64,000 nucleotides of DNA from a virus. The notes under the pieces were generated by a model. That model was given only the letters and a program-made list of their open reading frames with translations, made no database searches and was not told the DNA's origin. The position numbers were made by a program, and so were the translations under genes. The stretch covers positions 1-64,000 of IMG/VR virus record IMGVR_UViG_3300023274_000001, one strand, 5' to 3'. This document shows positions 38,479 through 46,547 of the stretch, piece after piece (position 1 is the stretch's first letter; the number at the start of each line of letters is the position of its first letter).

Positions 38479-38690
38479 TGGGCCAGCCGACACCCCGCAT
38501 CGCCTGCCACCTCTGGCAGCCGTTCAACCATGTCGGCCACGCCTACCGGCGCGGCGACCAGACCGTTCACTGTCCCGGGCGAAACTCGCCCGGGATGCCC
38601 TGGGTGAGCCCGAAGCCCAGCCGGGCCGCCCGCCGGGTGGCCGTCATGACGGCCTGGATGGAGCAGCACCCCGAGAGTTTCGTTCCGTGA
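38478..38690 (+). CDS. small basic hypothetical protein
   Basis: 70 aa. Contains RIACHLWQPFNHVGHAYRRG, with Cys, three His and a HCPG, so a possible zinc site. Coupled to the previous gene (TGATGG). Confidence 0.6.
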   Translation: MGQPTPRIACHLWQPFNHVGHAYRRGDQTVHCPGRNSPGMPWVSPKPSRAARRVAVMTAWMEQHPESFVP

Positions 38691-38698
38691 GGAGAGAG

Positions 38699-39073
38699 AT
38701 GACGCAGGAGCAGGAGAGGGTCCCCGAGACCCACCAGGTGATCCGGTCGCTGACCGACTGGCTCGGGCCCTCGCTGATCGGTGAGCTGTGCGGCCTCCCG
38801 GGGGCGGCGCCGCTGAAGCGCTGGCTGGTGCAGCCGCCCGACATCGGGATCGAGGCGAAGCTGCGCACCGGGTACGAGGTGTTTCAGATTCTCCGCAAGG
38901 CGGAGGGTGTCGACATCGCCCGCGCCTGGATGATCGGCATGAACCCGCACCTGGAGAACCACGACGGCGGCAACTACCCCGACGGCTGCCCCACCACGGA
39001 GATCGGACTGGGGTACGGCAGGGACGTCCTTGTGGCGGCCCGCGCCTACGTACAGGATCCGAGCTTCACGTGA
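38699..39073 (+). CDS. protein with antitoxin-like Xre/MbcA C-terminal domain
   Basis: 124 aa. After a helical start, the segment RKAEGVDIARAWMIGMNPHLENHDGGNYP resembles the toxin-binding domain (DUF2384) of Xre/MbcA/ParS-type antitoxins, which pair with RES toxins. No RES toxin is found nearby. Could be an orphan antitoxin that blocks a host toxin; low certainty. Confidence 0.55.
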   Translation: MTQEQERVPETHQVIRSLTDWLGPSLIGELCGLPGAAPLKRWLVQPPDIGIEAKLRTGYEVFQILRKAEGVDIARAWMIGMNPHLENHDGGNYPDGCPTTEIGLGYGRDVLVAARAYVQDPSFT

Positions 39074-39351
39074 AGCGCGAGTGGCAGGGGAAGTCCCTGG
39101 ACTCCCTGCTGGCCAAGAGGCGGGAGATCGGCCGGATCAACAGGCAGATGTTCCGCCTCTCCAATCAGCGCCGCCAGATCGAGCGTGAGTTCCTGGATGA
39201 GCTGGCCGTGCTGCTGGGTTGTCCAGACGCGGCCCTCATGGACTCCCATCACATCTGTCCCGAGTCCCCCATCGAGCACTGCGTGTTCGAGGTGGTCATG
39301 AGCATTGAGGATCCAGGCTGCATGTTCTGCGGCGGCAAGATCAACCGATAG
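39070..39351 (+). CDS. hypothetical protein with C-terminal zinc knuckle
   Basis: 93 aa from GTG 39070. Basic coiled helix (REIGRINRQMFRLSNQRRQ), then HHICPESPIEHC and CMFCGG, giving a C/H-C...CxxC zinc motif. The charge pattern suits nucleic-acid binding. Confidence 0.65.
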   Translation: MKREWQGKSLDSLLAKRREIGRINRQMFRLSNQRRQIEREFLDELAVLLGCPDAALMDSHHICPESPIEHCVFEVVMSIEDPGCMFCGGKINR

Positions 39352-39365
39352 CGGAAAGAGAGAAG

Positions 39366-39992
39366 ATGAAGGCCACCTACCCCGGCTTCGAGTTCGTCTA
39401 CGCCGACTCCGAGTTCACCCCCGACAACCACACCCCGGCGGGCCTGGTGTCCACGGCCCTCCAGGCGGACCACGACTGGCTGTACCTGGTGAACGCCGAC
39501 GCCGACCGTGAGGACTTCTGCTCCGACCCGTTCCGACGCGACCACATCTGGTCGAAGCTGCCGCTGCGGGCCGACGGCTCCCTCGATCGCAGCAGTCCCT
39601 ACGTGGTGCCCTACACGGCCATCCGCTCGGCAGTCGGCTCGTACTTCGACGGCCTCACCGACAAGCAGAAGTACAAGAACCGGATCGGCTTCGTCGCAGA
39701 TCACTGCACCCAGGACATGCAGCGGATCCACAACCTCTTCCACAACGACTGGTTCGGCGAGATGCCCCAGTCCGTCCCGAAGCACCCGTTCGTGGACCTG
39801 GCCTCCCTGGAGATGCTGGCCGGAGTCGAGGACGACCATCTGCCGAGCGGGCTGCGGCTGCCCGAGAAGTACGCCGAGCGTGCCCACCACGCCCTCTACG
39901 ACGCCCGGTGGGACAAGGAGGTCCACGAGTTCCTGCTGGCCCACTCCAGGGCCGTACGGGTGGCTTCCGGCGTCGAACACCTGGAGGACTGA
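39366..39992 (+). CDS. DEDDh 3'-5' exonuclease (RNase T/Rv2179c-like)
   Basis: 208 aa. DxE motif YADSEFT (14-16), middle Asp in FVADHCTQD, and HHALYDARWDKEV for the His...Asp motif (about 185-192): a DEDDh exonuclease. Its short size matches Rv2179c-like 3'-5' exoribonucleases, which trim overhanging RNA or short DNA. May digest host RNA or salvage nucleotides. Confidence 0.75.
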   Translation: MKATYPGFEFVYADSEFTPDNHTPAGLVSTALQADHDWLYLVNADADREDFCSDPFRRDHIWSKLPLRADGSLDRSSPYVVPYTAIRSAVGSYFDGLTDKQKYKNRIGFVADHCTQDMQRIHNLFHNDWFGEMPQSVPKHPFVDLASLEMLAGVEDDHLPSGLRLPEKYAERAHHALYDARWDKEVHEFLLAHSRAVRVASGVEHLED

Positions 39993-40336
39993 TGGCCGAG
40001 GGGCACCGATATCTACCGAGCCCGGTGTACATCCTGAAGGCCGAGATCGACCACGACCGGATGGACTGCGAGGACGACGACCCGCGCAAGGTGTGGGTGG
40101 TTGCCCTGTGGTCCCTGCGTCGGGCCGTACTCACCCACGCCGCACCGTTCCTGGAGGCCGCCGACACGACGGACGTGATGTCGCTGGAGGGCAAGCACTT
40201 CATGGCGCGGATCGACCTGGGCGACCCGCCTCCGTTCGAGCACGAGGGCGGCGAACGTCTGGAGTGGCCCGAGCTGAGGCTGGCCAGGCCGATCTCGGAG
40301 GTCTGCGCAGAACTGGGCATCGAGCCCCCGCAGTGA
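39992..40336 (+). CDS. hypothetical protein
   Basis: 114 aa; ATG overlaps the exonuclease stop. Mixed fold (YILKAEIDHDRMDC; VWVVALWSLRRAVLTH). Unknown function. Last gene before a terminator. Confidence 0.65.
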   Translation: MAEGHRYLPSPVYILKAEIDHDRMDCEDDDPRKVWVVALWSLRRAVLTHAAPFLEAADTTDVMSLEGKHFMARIDLGDPPPFEHEGGERLEWPELRLARPISEVCAELGIEPPQ

Positions 40337-40377
40337 GATTCGCGCCGCTGGCGCGTCATACAAGAAGGTGGCGTTCC

Positions 40378-40401
40378 CGGGCCCCGCTGAAGCGGGGCCC
40401 G
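40378..40401 (+). terminator. hairpin terminator
   Basis: Perfect 11-bp stem CGGGCCCCGCT/AGCGGGGCCCG with a GA loop (40378-40401). Confidence 0.75.
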
Positions 40402-40422
40402 TCCGCCCGGACTGGAGAAGAG

Positions 40423-40968
40423 ATGTCCAAGCCCTTGCTGCTGATCGACGTGGACGGGCCGCTGAACCCGCACGCCGCGAAGCCGCACCGCCGCCCCGAG
40501 GGGTACAGCACGCACCGTCTGAACCCCACCGACCAGAACGGCGAGCACTGGACGAACGTCTACGGCAAGCCGTTGCGCGTCTGGCTCAACGAGTCGCACG
40601 GCGTCGAGCTGCTGAAGCTGACCGAGCACTTCGAGCTGGTATGGGCCAGCATGTGGGGCCCCGAGGCGAACGAGTGGATCGGCCCGCTCATCGGCCTGCC
40701 CGAGCTGGAGTACGTGGACTTCTGGGCCAACGACCCGCACCCGGAGAAGAGCGGCCGGACCGACGGCGTCTTCTGGAAGACGCCGCACATCGTGACGTGG
40801 GCCGACGGGCGTCCGTTCGCCTGGATCGACGACGAGATCCAGACCGGTGACCGCGAGTTCGTGACATCCGGCCATCTGGGTCACGCACTGCTGCACTACG
40901 TCAGCCCGAGAACCGGGCTGCTCGACGAGGACTTCAAGACGCTCGCGGCGTGGGCCGTCGGGCTGTAG
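40423..40968 (+). CDS. HAD-family phosphatase
   Basis: 181 aa. Motif I LLLIDVDG (Asp9, Asp11), motif II Ser in VWASMWG, motif III/IV FAWIDDEI. These are the HAD phosphatase residues. Related phage proteins are 5'-nucleotidase or polynucleotide-end phosphatase types. The exact substrate is not shown. Confidence 0.82.
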   Translation: MSKPLLLIDVDGPLNPHAAKPHRRPEGYSTHRLNPTDQNGEHWTNVYGKPLRVWLNESHGVELLKLTEHFELVWASMWGPEANEWIGPLIGLPELEYVDFWANDPHPEKSGRTDGVFWKTPHIVTWADGRPFAWIDDEIQTGDREFVTSGHLGHALLHYVSPRTGLLDEDFKTLAAWAVGL

Positions 40969-40982
40969 GAGAGGGGAAGATC

Positions 40983-41480
40983 GTGAAGCAGGAGCAGGAC
41001 GTACCGGTGCGCGGGTGCTGCGACCGCACCGAGGAGCTGGCCGAGAGGGCGCACGAGAACGGGGAGATCTTCTACCTGACCCGTGACGGCCACCCCATGG
41101 CCGCTGTCGTTCCGGTCGGCATGAAGTCCACGGCGGTTCCCGGGGCGCTCGACGCTGCGTACGACGCCGCCTTTCCTGGCCTCCCGGGCGGTATGACCGA
41201 AGGCGAGGCGCGACGACGCCTGACGGCCGCCCTGAACGCCGCGTACATGCACTACGCCGACGGTCTGGAGAAGTCCGAGCAGTACGGCGCCCAGCGGGCG
41301 ATGTCAGAGGCGTGGCGTAGGTTCGAGTTGAACGCGGAGGAGCCCGACAACCCCTCGGCCGACGCGCTCGCCCGGCACATCGCGGACCACCCGGTCTCGA
41401 CGATCCAGGCGGCCATGCGGATCCTGGGTTGGAAGGTTTCCTTCGAACTCGTCATGCAGGAAAGCGACGAGAACGCCTGA
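40983..41480 (+). CDS. Phd/YefM-like antitoxin-domain protein
   Basis: 165 aa from GTG 40983. Residues 14-50 (RTEELAERAHENGEIFYLTR, then DGHPMAAVVPVG) carry the Phd/YefM antitoxin fold pattern. The rest is an unrelated helical extension. No partner toxin of Doc/YoeB type in view, so it may inhibit host toxins or regulate transcription. Confidence 0.62.
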   Translation: MKQEQDVPVRGCCDRTEELAERAHENGEIFYLTRDGHPMAAVVPVGMKSTAVPGALDAAYDAAFPGLPGGMTEGEARRRLTAALNAAYMHYADGLEKSEQYGAQRAMSEAWRRFELNAEEPDNPSADALARHIADHPVSTIQAAMRILGWKVSFELVMQESDENA

Positions 41481-41528
41481 TCGTCGATTCTGAGAACGAT
41501 GATTCGCGAAAATCTCGCAGATCTCTGG

Positions 41529-41564
41529 TAGAGTAGTACTCACAAGCCCCGGAAGCCGGGGCTT
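41529..41564 (+). promoter_or_regulatory. promoter -10 and leader hairpin of the 41581 gene
   Basis: TAGAGT (41529-41534) like the other phage promoters, with a weak -35. Ten nt later the leader forms a perfect 9-bp hairpin AAGCCCCGG-AAG-CCGGGGCTT (41544-41564) just before GGAAGGGG. May be an attenuator or a 5' mRNA stabiliser. Confidence 0.5.
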
Positions 41565-41580
41565 CGGAAGGGGAACGAAC

Positions 41581-42288
41581 GTGAGCCTGGACAGCATCGT
41601 CGGCAAGCAGATCTACTTCAACGTCCGCACGAAGAAGATCGTTGCCGTACTCGACAAGGACGACCGCGAGGCGAACATCGCGACGGTCAACGACGGCAGC
41701 CTGGGCCGCCGCCGCACCGTGCGGGCCTCGCTCATCCACTCGGAGTACCTGGCCTCCGACGGGCAGCCGCAGGACAACGGCTACGTGCCGCTGACGGCCC
41801 TCCCGGAGGACCACCCCCACGCCGTCAAGGCGCCGGAGAACAACTGGAGCGGCATGAACCCCGACGACATCGACAACCTCGACAACGCGGCGCTGGCCGT
41901 GTTCATCCTGGAGCAGGAGCGCATCAAGAAGGAGGCGGCCGACCTGGTCGACCGCGCCAAGGCCGTCGCGAAGTACCGCCGGGGCGGCAACCTGGGGATC
42001 GACATCCAGGACGGCGTGGCCCTGGTCTACACGTCCGGCACGAAGTTCGACGCCGCGACCGCCAAGCGGAACCTGTCGCCCGACGACTACAAGCGGATCC
42101 TCCTGCCGAAGCCCGACGCCACGATGGCGCGCAAGCTCTTCGAGCACGAGCAGGACAAGCTGGACGCGTGCCTGAAGGACAACGGGCCGACGCTGACGGT
42201 CCGCCGGGCGACCGACGAGGACAAGGAGAAGTACCTGGCCTCCCGTCCCTCCGGCGAGGACGACGAGGACTTCAGCTTCGAGGGCTGA
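41581..42288 (+). CDS. hypothetical protein with SSB-like acidic tip
   Basis: 235 aa from GTG 41581. Beta-rich first half (IYFNVRTKKIVAVLDKDD), helical middle, and an acidic end GEDDEDFSFEG. An acidic-Phe end is common to single-stranded-DNA-binding proteins that recruit partners. No OB fold can be proven here. Placed before the recombination genes, so a replication role is plausible. Confidence 0.7.
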   Translation: MSLDSIVGKQIYFNVRTKKIVAVLDKDDREANIATVNDGSLGRRRTVRASLIHSEYLASDGQPQDNGYVPLTALPEDHPHAVKAPENNWSGMNPDDIDNLDNAALAVFILEQERIKKEAADLVDRAKAVAKYRRGGNLGIDIQDGVALVYTSGTKFDAATAKRNLSPDDYKRILLPKPDATMARKLFEHEQDKLDACLKDNGPTLTVRRATDEDKEKYLASRPSGEDDEDFSFEG

Positions 42289-42301
42289 TCCTCCGGCCGC
42301 A

Positions 42302-42342
42302 GGAAACGGGCCCCGCTGTCCCCTGAGCGGTGGCCCGTTTCC
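42302..42342 (+). terminator. hairpin terminator
   Basis: GGAAACGGGCC+CCGCT pairs with AGCGG+T+GGCCCGTTTCC (42302-42317 / 42326-42342): 16 bp with one bulge. Confidence 0.82.
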
Positions 42343-42358
42343 ATGTCAGGATACGGCC

Positions 42359-43066
42359 ATGAACGACATCGCCGTCCTGATCCCTTACGGGAACGAAACG
42401 CCCTGGCGCAAGCAAGCGCTGGAGCACGTGAAGTCCTGGTACACCAGCGAGCTGGAAAGTCCCAGGATTCAGGTCGGGTTCAGTGAGCAGCCGTGGTGCA
42501 AGGCGAAGGCCGTGGCCACCGCGCTGGCATCCTGCCCCGAACCGATCGTGATCGTGGCCGACGCAGACTCGATCACACCGGGCCTGAAGCAGGCCGTGCG
42601 TGCGGTACGGCAGGGGGCGGCCTGGGCGGTTCCGCACCTGAAGGTGTACCGGATGGGCCAGGTGGCCACGAAGCACATCTTCGAGGGCGCCAACCCGGGC
42701 TCCTTCACCGGGCAGCTCAGGTGGCTCGACCAGAGGCCCTACAAGGGATTCGAGGGCGGCGGCATTACGGTGCTGCGACGCGAGGTCTACCTGGACTGCC
42801 CGCTGGATCCCGGGTTCGCCGGATGGGGGCAGGAGGACGAGGCGTGGGCGCTGGCCCTGAACGGCCTCTACGGTCCGTCGTGGCGCGGCCGGGCTCCGCT
42901 CTATCACCTCTGGCACGAGAAGCCAGCGCGGATCACCCGGTACGCAGGGTCGGCCGAGTCGCTGGCCAGGCTGAAGCTCTACAAGGAGACGGCGGCCGGA
43001 GGGTCGTGGGACACGCTGCTGGCCGCCGGTCGCGACCTGACCTCCACTGTCAGTGCCCCGGTGTAG
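42359..43066 (+). CDS. GT-A fold glycosyltransferase
   Basis: 235 aa. VLIPYGNE start, DxD motif in VIVADADSI (about 69), and the galactosyltransferase-like acceptor segment DPGFAGWGQEDEAWAL (about 154). These fit a metal-dependent GT-A transferase of GT2/GT27 type. Phage enzymes like this sugar-coat DNA bases or surface structures; no base-modification partner is visible here. Confidence 0.8.
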   Translation: MNDIAVLIPYGNETPWRKQALEHVKSWYTSELESPRIQVGFSEQPWCKAKAVATALASCPEPIVIVADADSITPGLKQAVRAVRQGAAWAVPHLKVYRMGQVATKHIFEGANPGSFTGQLRWLDQRPYKGFEGGGITVLRREVYLDCPLDPGFAGWGQEDEAWALALNGLYGPSWRGRAPLYHLWHEKPARITRYAGSAESLARLKLYKETAAGGSWDTLLAAGRDLTSTVSAPV

Positions 43067-43075
43067 GGTTGCGAC

Positions 43076-43918
43076 ATGACAGCAGAAGATCAGGAAAATA
43101 TTCGCACTTTCGTCGAAGGAATCGCGGTGGCCACCATCACCCGGCCATCGACCCGCGACAAGCAACGGGCTCCCGGTCCAAGCGATCTCGCCGACAAGTG
43201 CGATCTCTGCGTGGCGCGGAAGATCGCCGCCTCACTGGGTATGGGCTCCCACACCGAGCGGGGGTTCAGCCTGAAGGCGTGGCTCGGCACTGCGGTGCAC
43301 GAGAAGCTGGAGCGCGACCTGCCCAGCGTGTACGCCCACGCCGAGCAGGAGATCACTGTGGACGTGGCGCAGATTCCTGGCATCGGCCTGGTGCGTGGCC
43401 ACGTGGACGTGTTCCTGCCACGCAAGAAGACCCTGGTCGACTGGAAGACGACCGACCTGAAGAAGCTGAAGAAGTACCAGACCCAGGCTGGCCCCGGCGC
43501 CTACGTGCACGGGCTGACCGCGCCGGAGCGCGAGGATCTGACCAAGCTCAAGGCGATGGACCGGGCCGGGCTGCTCACCGAGGCGGACCTGGGCCGGATG
43601 GTCATGCTGATGTCGCGCTCCGAGGAGCACTCGGGCGGCGTGCCGTCGGAGTACATGGGCCAGACGATGCTGTACCTGTACGGACTGCGGGCGATGGGGC
43701 GCGAAGCGGACTACGCTGTCCTCGCGTTCATCCCTCGGGACTCGAACAACGTGAGCGACATCTGGGTGGCTTCCTGTGCCTACCGGCCCGACGTGGCCCA
43801 GGGCGTCATCAACAGGGCCGCCCACCTGGCCTCTCTCGTGCGCACCGGCAAGATCGGTGAGTTGACGGCCCACCCCGAGTGCTTCCCGTGCTCGATTCGG
43901 CCTAGGCTGCGCGGCTAA
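43076..43918 (+). CDS. Cas4/RecB-like PD-(D/E)XK exonuclease
   Basis: 280 aa. Cys42 and Cys45 (DKCDLCVARK) and C-terminal Cys pair in HPECFPCS suggest the four ligands of an iron-sulfur cluster, as in Cas4/AddB. Nuclease core GHVDVFLPR...LVDWKTT (Asp, then D-x-K, about 107-125), QxxxY-type QTMLYLYG downstream. In phages this enzyme makes 3' tails for annealing, and the next gene is RecT-like, an expected pair. Confidence 0.83.
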   Translation: MTAEDQENIRTFVEGIAVATITRPSTRDKQRAPGPSDLADKCDLCVARKIAASLGMGSHTERGFSLKAWLGTAVHEKLERDLPSVYAHAEQEITVDVAQIPGIGLVRGHVDVFLPRKKTLVDWKTTDLKKLKKYQTQAGPGAYVHGLTAPEREDLTKLKAMDRAGLLTEADLGRMVMLMSRSEEHSGGVPSEYMGQTMLYLYGLRAMGREADYAVLAFIPRDSNNVSDIWVASCAYRPDVAQGVINRAAHLASLVRTGKIGELTAHPECFPCSIRPRLRG

Positions 43919-43931
43919 ATAGTGGTAGAGT
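43899..43931 (+). promoter_or_regulatory. promoter/operator before the RecT-like gene
   Basis: GGCCTAGGCT (43899-43908), one base off the palindrome, lies in the last codons of the nuclease gene, followed by TAGAGT (43926-43931), the recurrent -10. Confidence 0.5.
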
Positions 43932-44001
43932 GGAGACACAAGAACACGACACCACGCGAACCAAAAACGACACAAGAACAAGCACTGAAAACGAGGCACG
44001 C

Positions 44002-45159
44002 ATGACTGAGCTTGTCCGTCGTACAACCGGCGAGGTGGATCCCGCCGAAGCAGCGCGGCTGTCGAAGTCGAAGCTGATGCCGGAGCACATCGCAGGTGAT
44101 GCAGCCTCCGCCGAGTACATGATGCGCTTCGGCGCCGCCCTGGGCATCGACCCGATGTCCTCCTTCCAGCACATCTTCGTCTTCCCCGACGGCAAGGGCC
44201 GCCTGAAGGCGGGCATGAGCGCCCACCTGATGCAGGCGCTCGCCGTCGCTGCCGGTCACACCGTGCACATCGAGGGCAACGCCGTGAAGGCGACCGCCGT
44301 CCTGGTGCGCAAGACGTCGGACGAAGACCTCCAGCGCTTCCAGCGGATGCGCGAGGAGGAGCGGCGCCAGAAGCTGGCCCGACTGGAGGACATGGACCGG
44401 CTGTACAGGATGCAGCGCGGCCAGATCCTGGAGCGCATCGAAGACATCCGAGCCCTTGCCGAGTTCGACGAGAATGCGTCCCCCGAGGAGATCGCGGCCC
44501 TGCGCAAGCAGATCGCGGCCCTGCACGGGCAGTACAACTTCGACGAGCTGCGCGAATCCATCTCCACCACGAACTTCGACCTGTCCAAGCTGGTCCGGTT
44601 CGAGTCCGTGTGGTCGATGGCGCGAGCCAACCAGATCGGCCTCAACTCCAAGAGCACCTGGCAGAACTACGGCCCCGAGATGCTGAAGAGCCGGGCCAAG
44701 TCGGGTGTGGTGCGAGACGGTGCGATCGACGTCATCCTCGGCGTCAAGAACATCCTCGGCGAGATGGGCCTGTCCCTCTCCGAGGACGATCACGACCATC
44801 TGGCCATGGCCTCCGCCGCCTACACCCCCGAAGAGCTGGGGGCCGAGGTGAACGAGGAAGGCGTGCCGATCCAGGGTGAGGTCATCGACGTCACCAAGGG
44901 CGGCAGCAAGAAGCAGAAGGTCATGCTCGACGCAGCCCGCAAGGCCGTCGACAAGGGGACCCCGCAGCAGCTCGCCGACTGGGCCACCCGCATGACCGGC
45001 GACGACAGCGCGTCTGTCGACGACAAGATCTCCCGCATCTACGCCATTCAGGAAGCGGCGCGAGAGGCGGGCAAGGGGGACGAGGTGGTGGTCCAGGGCG
45101 ATGCCTCGGCACCGCTGAGCCTCCACCTGGAATCCATCGTCAACTCCCTCCGCAACTGA
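44002..45159 (+). CDS. RecT-like single-strand annealing protein
   Basis: 385 aa; ATG 44002 with CGAGG site (the GTG at 43930 is too close to the -10). Residues 25-85 (AEYMMRFGAALGIDPMSSF, then GRLKAGMSAHLMQALAVAAG) follow the RecT/Redbeta core. A long coiled coil (110-200) is inserted, then a C-terminal DNA-contacting region. Anneals single strands after the adjacent exonuclease acts. Confidence 0.75.
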   Translation: MTELVRRTTGEVDPAEAARLSKSKLMPEHIAGDAASAEYMMRFGAALGIDPMSSFQHIFVFPDGKGRLKAGMSAHLMQALAVAAGHTVHIEGNAVKATAVLVRKTSDEDLQRFQRMREEERRQKLARLEDMDRLYRMQRGQILERIEDIRALAEFDENASPEEIAALRKQIAALHGQYNFDELRESISTTNFDLSKLVRFESVWSMARANQIGLNSKSTWQNYGPEMLKSRAKSGVVRDGAIDVILGVKNILGEMGLSLSEDDHDHLAMASAAYTPEELGAEVNEEGVPIQGEVIDVTKGGSKKQKVMLDAARKAVDKGTPQQLADWATRMTGDDSASVDDKISRIYAIQEAAREAGKGDEVVVQGDASAPLSLHLESIVNSLRN

Positions 45160-45190
45160 CGCGGACCACAAGGACAAGGACAAGAACACC

Positions 45191-46426
45191 ATGAGCGACA
45201 ACGCCGAGTTCGACCCGTTCAACCAGCCCGAGGGTGCCCAGGGTGCCGACGTGAACGACGCGGCCCCGGCCGACGACGTCCTCGCGAACGTCGACCTGGA
45301 CGCCGAGCTGGACGACCTCTTCGCGGGCGCCGAGATGGAGCTGGAGGAGGAGGAGTCCGACGAGGAGGTGCGCGTCTACGAGGCGGGCAACACCTACGTC
45401 AACCCGCTCGACGTCGGCCTGAAGGACAAGATGTGGGTCCCGATCCGGATCTCCGTCGCCGAGTTCAAGGAGAAGCACACCCCCCGCCTCTCCTCCAAGG
45501 TCTGCGTCGCGGTGAAGGTCGGCGACGACGGCAAGAAGCGCGTCTACGTGCCGTTCGACCAGGTCGAGGCCGCGCTTCAGACCGGCGCCACCGAGGTCGT
45601 CACCGAGATGGAGCTGCCCTACTTCATCTGCGAGGCCAACCACGTCGCCCCCGAGTTCGGCCAGCGCCGGTACCCGTACGAGATCGAGAGCCCCGCGCTC
45701 ACGATCAAGACGGCCTTCTTCAAGGAGCAGCGCTCCGGCCGCAAGGGCTACAAGAACGAGGACGGCCGCACCCTGCGCGTCGCCGCCAGCGCCACGCAGC
45801 CCGGTGAGAAGGTCAGCCTGAAGACCATGCCGGAGATCGCCAAGCGCATCGAGGGCAAGATCGTGATGGCGTGCATTTCGCTGTCCACGAAGACGAAGAG
45901 CCGCCCGCGTCTCGACGGCAACAACCAGCCGATCAACGTGCTGGTGGACCCGGAGACCGGTGCCCCGGTCACCGTCTTCTCCCCGCAGGACGGCACCGGC
46001 TACATCCTCAACGACGGCTCCGGCCAGGTGTGGGAGGGCAACGAGAAGCTGCTGGTCAAGGTCGACGACCGGGTCTTCGCCATCGCGGACCGGGGCGAGA
46101 ACTCCGCGCCGCTGATGGAGGACTACGCGCAGACCACCGACTACCTGAAGACCAAGTTCCTGCCGGTGCCGGAGCGCAAGGTCGAGGTCGAGCTGCGCAA
46201 CGGCAACACCGTCAAGGGCGAGATCACCTGGGGCACGGTCGGCGCCATCGCGCAGGACAAGACGCCGGGCGTGTTCGTGGACGTCATGCTCGGCGCGGGC
46301 GCGGGCGACATGACCGGCAAGACGATCACCGCCGTCTGGCTGGGCACCCAGTGGACGGAGGTCGCCAAGGACAACGAGGGCGAGGGTGGCGGGCTCGACG
46401 AGTTCGCGGGCGCCAAGAACCTCTGA
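45191..46426 (+). CDS. large hypothetical protein, recombination/replication cluster
   Basis: 411 aa with an acidic first 60 residues (LDAELDDLFAGAEMELEEEE). The rest is beta-rich (VWVPIRIS...; VRLNGNTVKGEI-like strands, KLLVKVDDRVFAIADRGE) and lacks known motifs. Strong codon bias suggests high expression. Its position between RecT and primase suggests a replisome accessory protein. Confidence 0.7.
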   Translation: MSDNAEFDPFNQPEGAQGADVNDAAPADDVLANVDLDAELDDLFAGAEMELEEEESDEEVRVYEAGNTYVNPLDVGLKDKMWVPIRISVAEFKEKHTPRLSSKVCVAVKVGDDGKKRVYVPFDQVEAALQTGATEVVTEMELPYFICEANHVAPEFGQRRYPYEIESPALTIKTAFFKEQRSGRKGYKNEDGRTLRVAASATQPGEKVSLKTMPEIAKRIEGKIVMACISLSTKTKSRPRLDGNNQPINVLVDPETGAPVTVFSPQDGTGYILNDGSGQVWEGNEKLLVKVDDRVFAIADRGENSAPLMEDYAQTTDYLKTKFLPVPERKVEVELRNGNTVKGEITWGTVGAIAQDKTPGVFVDVMLGAGAGDMTGKTITAVWLGTQWTEVAKDNEGEGGGLDEFAGAKNL

Positions 46427-46443
46427 TCGCAACAAGATGAGCT

Positions 46444-46507
46444 GGGCGGATACGATCGGTTATCCGCCCGGTTCATGACGGGCGGGGCCTTCCGGGGTCC
46501 CGCCCGT
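46444..46507 (+). terminator. two tandem terminator hairpins
   Basis: GGGCGGATA/TATCCGCCC (46444-46469, 9 bp) then ACGGGCGGG/CCCGCCCGT (46478-46507, 9 bp plus GCC/GGGGT). They separate the abundant 45191 product from the primase gene. Confidence 0.75.
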
Positions 46508-46547
46508 TCTGCGTCCGGAAAGTCGCACGAGAAAGGGAGGGACGCGG

